A stretch of DNA of 64,000 nucleotides, from NCBI GenBank assembly GCA_964019165.1, contig OZ025282.1, forward strand, positions 5,699,131 to 5,763,130, written 5' to 3'. The notes under the pieces are model-generated. The model had not been told where the DNA came from and made no database searches. It worked only from the letters and a program-made list of their open reading frames with translations. Below are positions 47,315-57,900 of the stretch, piece by piece. The stretch's first letter is position 1; each line of letters begins with the position of its first letter. This DNA is from Mastigias papua. Taxonomy: Eukaryota > Cnidaria > Scyphozoa > Rhizostomeae > Mastigiidae. The position numbers were made by a program, and so were the translations under genes.

Positions 47315-47712
47315 TTTTTTTGTGGTAGCTGGCTTCTTTTAGCTATTCCATCCCGGCCAACACCCTATTGTCTTGCATTAAACAAACAATGGTAGTCGGA
47401 GTAGGAGCGAATTTCGAATGTACGCGGATTATTTGTAAAACGATATTTAATTTTGCCATCTATTGTCCAAACGCTGTCCACATTCAATAGTCTACGATTT
47501 TTACTTACCTCATTAAATATCATTTTAATGCCAGGCGCTAAATCTTCGTATATCTTCACATTCCTTGCATTCTTTTTCCTCCTCATTACACTTTCTTTCG
47601 TCTTGTGACTCAGAAACTTCACAAGAATACTCCTTGGATTGCCATTGTGAACACGGCCAACACGGTGAACTATTTCTATTTCTTCCGAAGAAATGTCAAC
47701 ATCAATTTCATT
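47315..47712 (-). mobile_element. non-LTR retrotransposon ORF1 fragment inside satellite, copy 2
   Basis: Same sequence as the copy at 44209-44606 as far as I can see, at an offset of 3106 bp and with the same junctions, so it arose by duplication of the block and not by a second insertion. Confidence 0.8.
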
Positions 47713-49346
47713 GGTATTTTGCTCAAAAATGACCCAAAAGTGACCAAATTTGAAATTGATTGATTTTGATTGCAGATTGAAAAGTGATGAAAATGAGCCA
47801 TTTTTGGCCAAAAAGTAAGGCTATAGCCTTGGTATTTTGCTCAAAAATGACCCAAAAATGACCAAATTTCAAATTGATTGATTTTGATTGCAGATTGAAA
47901 AGTGATGAAAATGAGCCATTTTTGGCCAAAAAGTAAGGCTATAGCCTTGGTATTTTGCTCAAAAATGACCCAAAAATGACCAAATTTGAAATTGATTGAT
48001 TTTGATTGCAGATTGAAAAGTGATGAAAATGAGCCATTTTTGGCCAAAAAGTAAGGCTATAGCCTTGGTATTTTGCTCAAAAATGACCCAAAAATGACCA
48101 AATTTCAAATTGATTGATTTTGATTGCAGATTGAAAAGTGATGAAAATGAGCCATTTTTGGCCAAAAAGTAAGGCTATAGCCTTGGTATTTTGCTCAAAA
48201 ATGACCCAAAAATGACCAAATTTCAAATTGATTGATTTTGATTGCAGATTGAAAAGTGATGAAAATGAGCCATTTTTGGCCAAAAAGTAAGGCTATAGCC
48301 TTGGTATTTTGCTCAAAAATGACCCAAAAATGACCAAATTTCAAATTGATTGATTTTGATTGCAGATTGAAAAGTGATGAAAATGAGCCATTTTTGGCCA
48401 AAAAGTAAGGCTATAGCCTTGGTATTTTGCTCAAAAATGACCCAAAAATGACCAAATTTCAAATTGATTGATTTTGATTGCAGATTGAAAAGTGATGAAA
48501 ATGAGCCATTTTTGGCCAAAAAGTAAGGTTATAGCCTTGGTATTTTGCTCAAAAATGACCCAAAAATGACCAAATTTGACATTGATTGACTTTGATTGCA
48601 GATTGAAAAGTGATGAAAATGAGCCATTTTTGGCCAAAAAGTAAGGCTATAGCCTTGGTATTTTGCTCAAACATGACCCAAACATGACCAAATTTGAAAT
48701 TGATTGATTTTGATTGCAGATTGAAAAGTGATGAAAATGAGCCATTTTTGGCCAAAAAGTAAGGCTATAGCCTTGGTATTTTGCTCAAAAATGACCCAAA
48801 AATGACCAAATTTGAAATTGATTGATTTTGATTGCAGATTGAAAAGTGATGAAAATGAGCCATTTTTGGCCAAAAAGTAAGGCTATAGCCTTGGTATTTT
48901 GCTCAAAAATGACCCAAAAATGACCAAATTTGAAATTGATTGATTTTGATTGCAGATTGAAAAGTGAAGAGAAGTGTGTGTGTTAATCTTGTTTAGTGTG
49001 TACCAAAAAGCTAATCGGTCAGCTGTATGTTGTGGCGAGAGTAGGGTCATTATCTTTATGTCTCAATGTAGATAATCTCTCGTGTTCATTGTATGCCTAT
49101 GGGTAGATTGTTTTTGAGTTTATATGAGAAGTGCGATAGGGATGTCTCGTCGATAGCGAGTGCGCCTGTCTGATGAACAACTCTCATGTATTATTAAAGT
49201 TACTGTGCCTCAACGGTTAATATGTAGAATACGGCCTGTGGGAAGTCGAAAGTGATTTCGTTTGATCTCAAAGATTGGGATAGTAGGCTAGTGTAACGTA
49301 ATGGTGTTCTATTCGCTAGGATAGTTTGTGCTGCATTATATTCCTC

Positions 49347-49460
49347 TAGCCGTCATGTTGCTTGTGCCAATCCTGCGTTCATGAGGAGTCCTATTATGTG
49401 TAGTAAACAACCGTTCTATGCAATGTGCTGCATCCGTCAATGTATCTATTATTTATCATG
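49347..49460 (+). repeat. diverged third copy of the inverted-repeat arm
   Basis: TAGCCGTCATGTTGCTTGTG ... CCTGCGTTC ... CAATGTGCTGCATCCGTCAA corresponds base for base, with many changes, to the arm at 50543-50660 in direct orientation. Confidence 0.6.
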
Positions 49461-50040
49461 TACTGTGTGATTATTATGTACTCTGTGCATAATGACTTAG
49501 AGTGAGTCTATGGGTTGAAAAAATGAAGAGATCAAAGAGTCTTGTGTTCTTGAGCTTGAAGTTCACACTAGGCCTAGGCTGTAGGCCTAGGAGTAAGGTC
49601 GTCTCCAAGTATGACAAACCTGCACCATCTCATCAAGTACAAGCATTACAAATTGGTGACTGGAGTGGGATGGTGATAACCAGTGGATGGCAGAGTTATT
49701 CAGCATCGAAAAGTACTGTTATTTTTCGTTGGTGTGAAAATTATTCAAGATGGATAAGTGCTGTTGCTTTTCGCTCACTCTTTCTACTGGTCTACGTGAG
49801 TCAATTTGCTCAAAATGGTCTACATGTCGAAAATCGTGGTATGAATGGATATTCTAATGTCTGCTTCATTGTTCTGATTCGTTCGGCTCCAATGCCAATT
49901 CGTATACTACTTCCTTACGTTCCACCACAGTGCTGGTTTTTCAAGCCCCAAAGTTTAAGAAGACACCCGATTAGAGCTAGATAAAGAGTGCTGGCTAGTG
50001 AAGGTTGCAGCAGAAGTGCCAGAGGGAGCCTTCAAGGTTT

Positions 50041-50340
50041 CATTTATTTTCAAAAATGTTGCATGGTGGTGTATGAATACATTTATTTTCAAAAATGTTG
50101 CATGGTGGTGTATGAATACATTTATTTTCAAAAATGTTGCATGGTGGTGTATGAATACATTTATTTTCAAAAATGTTGCATGGTGGTGTATGAATACATT
50201 TATTTTCAAAAATGTTGCATGGTGGTGTATGAATACATTTATTTTCAAAAATGTTGCATGGTGGTGTATGAATACATTTATTTTCAAAAATGTTGCATGG
50301 TGGTGTATGAATACATTTATTTTCAAAAATGTTGCATGGT
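50041..50340. repeat. 39-bp minisatellite, 7.7 copies
   Basis: Unit begins CATTTATTTTCAAAAATGTT and ends GTATGAATA; copies are identical by eye. As 39 is a multiple of three, two or more frames stay open on each strand, giving artificial proteins with a 13-residue period. Not coding. Confidence 0.95.
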
Positions 50341-50504
50341 AACATCAAAAAAATGATGCAAGCACTACTTTCATTGCAAGTCTATGCCCACGGACCAATG
50401 CAAGCTCTTTGAGCATTATTTTTGTGTGTCTTACTTGGACACTGAGCACTATCTTTGTAGTACCGTTTAGCTTTGACAGTGAGAAGGTGTAAAGTACTGA
50501 GTTT

Positions 50505-50890
50505 GATGCTTTAATTACGTTGTGTTGTATTTCGTGTTACTTTAGCCATCATGTTGCGTGTTTCTACCCTGCGTTCCTGTGGAATCCCATTGTGTGGTAA
50601 ACACCCTTTTGGAGCAATGTGTTCTACCCGTCACCGTGTGTTGTCATTTGTCACATAGTATATATATTTGATTTAGCGATTTAATATAGAAATTACTATG
50701 TGATCAAATATACAATAATCGCACAGTATTTATACTATATGACAAATGACAACACACGCTGACAGGTAGAACACATTGCCCAGAAAGGGTGCTTACCACA
50801 CACAATAGGATTCCACAAGAACGCAAGATTGAAACAAGCAACATGATGGTCAAGGCAACACGAAATACAACACAACGTAACTAAAACATC
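50505..50890. mobile_element. long inverted repeat, possibly a foldback element
   Basis: Left arm 50505-50660 and right arm 50733-50890 are inverted copies of about 156 bp with scattered mismatches (e.g. ACGTTGTGTTGTATTTCGTG on the left and CACGAAATACAACACAACGT on the right), separated by 72 bp of AT-rich sequence. No open frame. Confidence 0.8.
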
Positions 50891-51979
50891 AATGTCAATC
50901 TTCGGTTTGCATCAACAGAAAACATTACGAGTCGTTTATTTATTGTCATTTCTACATTAGGCCTAGGCCTTAGGTCTGGGCTTAAGGTCCGAATACAAAT
51001 ATGGTGACTGCTCACCATCACAAGAAGAGCCCAAAATCCTACAGTATAAACAACGCAACAATTCATTTACAAAAGAGAAAGCAAACTGCTGAAGAAGCTA
51101 CGTGTTGTTTCCGGTTACTTATATATTACATGTATCAGAAATATGTACATAAATCTACGAATGTTATAAATAAAATAGTGCTATTGCAGAATAACAGTAT
51201 GTACACGCATGTTGGATTGATGTATACAGAACCTATTACAGTTTTACAGCTCTCACTCAAACTACAACAAAACAACTCATACTTTTGAATATACTAGTTA
51301 TCTCCAAGGATCTGAGTATATGTACACCAAAGCCTAAATTAACGTACATTTGCATTTTCAGTATTCTATATAAGAATGAGAATCAGAACAGCTATGAATT
51401 TATCTTAATGATGAAATTCAATCTGTCTGAATGAAAACATGGTATCAAATATGACTACAAAAAGCGGGAAGTAAGGATTTCTGTAAACTCTTTGAAGCCT
51501 TCTACTAAAGCGAAAACTATTCGACAAGCATCTAGAAAATGCTTCTTCACAAAATCAGAATTCTTGTCGTCTTAAAGAGCTAGTTTCTACTACTGCAAGG
51601 CTATATGAAAATTTTATCTATATACTTATTTTATATTTACTATGAATATTTAAAAAGTGGTGCAAGAAAAGAAATTTTAGAGGAAAACTGCAGGGACACT
51701 GTAAACGGACTAGAAGAGAAACATGATATATTTAAACTTATGCAGCAGTATTGCCAGCTTTATGCACATTGCTTTTAAAATCACGCAAGCAAGGACATTT
51801 GACAAACAGTCAGTCTAGTAGCTATCGATCATTAAAACTTAGGACAGTGAAGATATCATACCGTTGCGTGAAAATGTAGAAATACGCACAAGATAACTGT
51901 TGATTGTGTGTGAATGCAATTAAAAACCAAGATGTGGACGCCTATGGATTAACATTTTCTTCTAAGAGAAGCAAACCGG

Positions 51980-54900
51980 CTACAGTTCAGTCGAAATGCT
52001 GTAGTTAGCAAGTTCATTGTCAACATTATGACGATCTTGAGGTGTCTCTGCTTTGGAAGATGGCCCAACAACCTAGAAAAAACGAGCATTTATCTGTGTT
52101 TCTTATGGAAATGTCTCTTGTCTGTGTAGCAAAACACCCTAATACGTAAATCTCTTCAGTAGATTCGATAACAGTTCTTAGATTCAGTGCAAATGACTAT
52201 CTGTCTCTGTTAAGATGCGATATCAAGCTTGAACTTAACAAGAGCATAGAATTGCTTAGATTAGATACAAATACAAGTGTCAGGGGTGGGAAAATATGTC
52301 ACACTCTAGCGTACTCATTTGACAAGAATTCGTTACAAAACACAAGTTTTCACCGCTGCCCTGGGAAAATATGTCACTCTAGCGTACTCATTTGACAAGA
52401 ATTCGTTACAAAACACGAGTTTTCACCGCTGCCCCACGGTCAAAAAGAAACTGTATCAATGTTCTGTTTAAATATTGGAAGTACATTAGCATTTGTTTTT
52501 CATGAAATAAACAAAAACTAGTGCAAGATTGCATTGAAATAGGTTCCATTTCTAAATTGCACTTTGAATTTCTAAGATTCCACAACTAGTTGTTCTTTGA
52601 TAACAAAAGGGGTCGTGATCAGTCTGTAAACTAAAAGTCATCCTTGCTGCGATGCATCAGGTGCTTTTTGCTTCCTATTCACTCACAGACGCACTCATTC
52701 ACTCACCCTCGTAATAGCTTACTCACTCACTTATTCACTCATTAATTCATTCACTTACTCACTTATTAACTCACTGACTCACTCTTTCACTAATCCACTC
52801 ACTGACCTACTCACTTCACTACACTAAGTTCATAATCTTTGAGAAGAAAAATTTTATCGTATGAAAACTACTGCAGAAAAATGAATAATGGCAGAAACTA
52901 TCAGCTGGACTACCAAAATGGCTAAATAACCGAATTTGGAAATTATTCATCGAAACAAAATATATACAACAGTCACAAGAAATCAATGAAATATTGACAT
53001 ATTGCGAGGAAATCAAAGAAGGAAGAAAATCCTACTTACTTGTTCCACGAACTGTCTTTTATCGTTGTTGTTTGTCGCCATATATTCACGCTGTTGGCAA
53101 GATTCAAATAAAAAGTTGTTCACAAATATAGTACAAAGTTATACATTAACATAATACAAAATAAAATACAATATGAAATAAATAAATGAAGAAATACAAA
53201 CTGGTTCAAAACTTTCTAATCTGATTAAAGGTTAAGTGAAAAATTGGTATCTTCATAGAAAACTGCTGGCCATAGAAAATAATCCATTCAAATTTGATTT
53301 CACGGCTAATAATGATAGAGTAGAAAACAAGATGGCATACCTGATTCTGATGACTTCGAACCACATGACTGAAAAGAGGGAAAAAACATCCAAGTATAAT
53401 GAAAATCCAAGACAACTGAAGACAGACTCCCAAAACTATATAAATTTGCATAAGTTAAGCGATTTTGACTGCTGATAAACTTTCGTATAGGCTGTTAAAT
53501 GCAAAGATCGTATTTCTGTCCCTTCTCGTCATACAGTTACCCCCCCCCCCCCCAATTACTTCACAAGGATTCAAATTATGATTAGTAATCAATCGGCTCG
53601 CAATGTAAGAACAAGAACAATAATCGTTAATATAACAAATCAAAGGTGGAAAAGCAGGCAGGCCACCGCCAGGGGGTGGCCTGGGGACAAGGCCCCGTTA
53701 TAATTCCAAACAATGACTGGGTTTCCCCTTAGAAATAGAGCACTCGGACATTTTTTGCATCATTTTCCGTTATCTGTCAAATCCAACCCCCCCCCCCCCA
53801 ACAACATAGTTCAATGCATTTTGGATACCAGAGAGAGTTACTCAGTCGCCCAGCTGATTGATACTCGCTACGCAAAGAAAAACTGTGCCCTTCCCTGATA
53901 AAATCACGGTGGCTATGGGCCAGGGAAAAAGTATCGGAACTTGAGAGAGGGTAGTTCCCAGAAATTTCTTGGCCAACTATTTTTACAGAAGGTTTCATAG
54001 AAAAATCTAGAACTGTCGAAACAATTATGAACTCCAGTGAAAGAATCCAAGCCTACTTAAGAGCAAAAATCCTTGACTTTCCTGACTAAAACTATGTGAC
54101 ATGATACTAAATAGAGGAAATATCGATATGCAACAGATAAACATGTACAAATGAAAATTACATAAGTCTACCTACTTAGATATTATGCAGAAATCTTAGA
54201 GCAAGATATCAGGTGACCAGAAAAAAGAATTGCTTCCACCTCTGTAACTGTTGGTAAATGTTTGAACACAATACTCACGTTGGAAGGTATTGCTGCACGT
54301 ATCTATTTCTCTCCTCCTGCCGGACAATGCCATTCTCATGAGATTGTTGGTGCATTTTTGGGTGATGATGGTGATGATGATGATAATTCAATGGCGCACT
54401 CATAATTTTAGCTCTAACGGGCTCTATACCGGGTGCACGGTAATATACTCGGTTCCCTGGCCCTGCGATTGCTGGTCGTGGTCCATGTTCCACGTATTGG
54501 TATCCGGCAACATACTTCATATCCATGGAAACGGGCCTCCCTTGCATGGGATGTGGATGAGGAATGCGAATAATCTGGTCGGGCCGCTGACTAACATGGT
54601 TAAAGCGTGGTTGGTTCATTTGATCGCTGTGATTAGATCGATTTAATTGACTTGATTGGTCTGATTGAATGGACTGGTTTAAGTTCGCAGGCTGCGACTG
54701 ATGTTTTAAAGGTTTTTCTTCAGGTATTGATGAAATTGTACTGTCTCCATAACTATTTTCTGATTCAGCTGGGGCCGTGTCTGGTCCGAGCTCCAAAAGC
54801 ACCTGAAAGAAAACCATTAAAAATACAATAGATTCTGATTAAGCCCAGTTAAAAGAAGCCAATTCTTAAGCTCCATGCTACACTGAAAGTCATGCAGTTA

Positions 54901-57900
54901 ATATTTCCCGTGAGGTCCCTCGAAACTTAAGGAGATTTCAACTTTTCGCGCGAAACACAAACGCTCCTACGACAAAAATTCTCATAGTACGCATGCTGAG
55001 TACGAGGTTTCTGTGAAAAAGTCTCCTCAACTAAGGAAAGCAGGGTTTTATCAAACCCACTAACAATACATCTCAGTGAAAAATAATAATGGAAACTTCA
55101 TTCATAAATTTACCTTTGCATTCTCAGGATCAAAAGATGGTGGGCCACGTGGTCTTGGATGATGGTGATGATGGTGATGGTGATGGTGATGAGGTCTGTG
55201 CTGGTAATTCCTTTGTCGTCTCCTTGGGTCTGACACAATCGCCTGGCCATCACTCGACCGGTACATATTCAAAGCTGGTACCATTTCACTACGAAATAAA
55301 TCAAATCAAAAAGAAGTAATATATAATGGTCCACTTGAGAAGGCCTTGATAAATAACTCATTAACTTAAAAGATTTTGGTGACTATATGCATTTTCGCAA
55401 CCAAAACAAAGAATAAAATTTATAAATTCTGAGCAGGATATGAACAATAAAAAGCAAAAAGTCAGGGATTTTAGGAACAGCCACAAAAGCAAGAGGAAAT
55501 TTTAACCATTACTCATATCACATGTCCGACTCGCCTCGCAGTATTCTGCCTAAGAGGTCATCTGAATCTGAAGGGAAAAATAGCCAAAAAAGCAAGAGGA
55601 AATTTCAAATATCACTCATGTCACATGTCCAACTCGCAGTACTCTGCCTATAAGGTCATCTGAATCTAAGCTTTCATACAAAACTAGCCAGTGAATCTCG
55701 GCAACACGAGTGAACAAACGTCAGTAAACATACGTATCGGACAGTCCAGCTCTACTTCGATGAGCTCTGTAATAATTCTGTTGTCTTCTTTGCCTTGTGT
55801 TCTGCTCACTGTCACTTTTTGAGCCAGATTCTCGATGATGATACCTTAAAAAATACAGCACCCCTATGAATACAGCCTCCGTTGCAACGCAAGAGGATAG
55901 CTAAACAAAGAAAATGCTTTGGTACGACAAAAAGTAATCTGTTCTCTTTAGGCACGAAAGGATATCATACATGGAGATAAAAATATAAGCTATGTTCAAA
56001 ATAACTTGATGAAATCTTATGCTACAAAATAAAAATTTCACGCGAAAAAGGAAATACTCTTAGCAAGCTAAAATACTTTCTGTTTGTCCCTAACTCTTCA
56101 GCGCATAAAGAACTGGATAATTATAATGGTACACGGTCGAGAAACATATTCCAATATGTGGACCCCAAATCACATGACAGGGAAATAGTGAGCTTAATTG
56201 GCTATTTGTTCTGGCTGATATCGAATCGATACCTTGTTGAAGAACCTAAGGGCGAGAGAAATGAACTCCATCTTCACAAAAACAGGGTTTCGAGTCTATA
56301 TAGACAGATTCCAATACATTTAAGCGACTTATAATGACGTTCAACAACAAATCAAACATCGGTCACCAATACAAACCTATAATCATGTATATGTCGACCA
56401 TCATAACCAGTAGTGGCAACAGAACTGTGAGAGAAAATCACACAATAGTTTCAAGAAAATGTGTCTCTCTAAGTCAAACTGGATACAAAGAAAATGCGTC
56501 TCTAAGTCAAACTGGATACAAGATTAACGATGAGTGTAGAGTAGTGAATGTAGAATTATAGGCCTCGGCAAGTGTACTTTCTTTCTATCCACAAATGCTT
56601 TGAAAAACAAGCACAACCGACACGTTTTGAAACGTTTTTCATAGAAAAAACATACAGTAAATTTGGACTACAAATATGTTTTATTAGAAAATACACCTTT
56701 GCATTCAGCCTGGATTTTTCTTAATATTTTGTCAAACTCAACCTGAAATGTTTTGCTAAATGCTCCCTAAAATTCTTGAAATTTCTAACAACAATCTACC
56801 TACCCATATAAGGCAATTTTGAGGCGTGAAGTGCAGTATGTGGATATTGTATTTACAATTATCCTCGAAATTGGAATTAGAATAAAGAACTAATTAAGTA
56901 CTTAAGTATTTTTTCGACTTAACATTTTCGTGCAAATACACTTTTTTAGCTTGCTTTTGAAATTCAACCTGTCTATACTTCTTAGATGCTTCTTAATTTA
57001 TGCCAAATTTTACACTAATGCTCCTTGTATATTTGTTTTTTTATAAACAATTGCATATGTACGTTTGTCTATTTTCAAGCGACTTTTCTGTTCTATACCA
57101 AGAACAAACATGAGTTACTAAATTGCCTCAAGGACCTAACAAAATGAACTGTAACTACTTCGCAATTAACACATGCTGCTTTCTGATTTTTGATACAAAG
57201 CAAAAACGATAGAGAACCAAATTTAAACAAGTTCATGTGATAGAAAATTTTCTTAGTTGAAGGGAATGCCAAGAAATGATGTTTACTTATTAGGGGCCCT
57301 TCGCACATAGCACCACTGGGGAAGCAGGGAGGGGGAATACTTAGAAACGCTTATATTTGATATGATGATGAAAGCAAACAAGCATTCGATTTTTAAATTC
57401 ATCTCTTCACACTTCCAAATCTCATGCAGTTCTCTATACTGTTATATTTACAGTTACTAGACATTAAACATGACTTTCATTTGATATAACCTTGTTAGTT
57501 ACTCTACTGATAATAACCACGCGCTACGTTTGTTCTATAATGACAGAATATATATGAGGCATTATGAAGAAAGATGTGTATCAACACGGTATTTTGTAGT
57601 ATTTTGAATTTCAGCGCTATACTCCAATACGAGTTCTTTTGAGGAAAGGGAGGGGGAAGCAAATAACGGCATAATTCAGAAGGGAAGTCGCACCAATGAC
57701 TACAGTTGGTTACAGGGCAGCGGGGGGTCTAAATTGGTGAAAAAATGATGACAATACCCAAACGGTCCCAAGTTCATTCCAGAGCTTCACTATGCAAGTA
57801 ACTATGAAAACTAAACTATAAAAATATATTAATGACCATTTGTAACAACTTGGAATGGGATAGCATTGCTACTAAAACAGGTCTGATTATTGACATAATG

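Larger units (their letters stand above)
40482..48967. repeat. 118-bp satellite array, about 65 monomers, with higher-order structure
   Basis: Head-to-tail monomers of exactly 118 bp, nearly identical. Two perfect 14-bp palindromes lie two bases apart in each unit: TTTTTGGCCAAAAA and AAGGCTATAGCCTT; a third dyad is ATTTTGCTCAAAAAT. Variant positions (AAATTTGAA/AAATTTCAA/AAATTTGAC, AAGGCTATAG/AAGGTTATAG, GTAAGG after AAAAA or AAAAC) let monomer types be followed. Segments about 41.9-44.8 kb and 45.0-47.95 kb repeat the same order of types at an offset of 3106 bp. Two identical 392-bp-longer units hold the ORF1 fragment. The reverse strand carries 68-codon open frames in each unit, but 118 is not a multiple of three and they start and stop anew each time, so they are not genes. 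Confidence 0.97.
48968..51979. other. gene-free region between satellite and FERM gene
   Basis: The satellite stops abruptly at 48967. The region holds a minisatellite, a long inverted repeat with a third related copy, and the 3' UTR of the leftward FERM gene near its right end. A 160-codon open frame at 49502-49984 shows no domain, odd composition and no splice support; I do not call it a gene. Confidence 0.5.

Noticed and set aside
40567..48873. Dozens of 68-codon reverse-strand frames starting MAKNGSFSSLF
   Set aside because: Each restarts in every 118-bp satellite unit; 118 is not divisible by three and there is no variation pattern of selection. Repeat artefact.
40482..48967. CRISPR-like array
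   Set aside because: Unit is a uniform 118-bp tandem satellite without spacers, in a eukaryotic genome.
49502..49984. 160-codon frame
   Set aside because: No domain, unusual composition and no splice or conservation support.
49955..50356. Four overlapping frames of 100-120 codons
   Set aside because: 39-bp minisatellite translated in several frames; no gene signals.
54290..54646. 118-codon forward frame opposite the FERM exon
   Set aside because: Shadow of the reverse-strand exon 54279-54802, which has proper splice sites.
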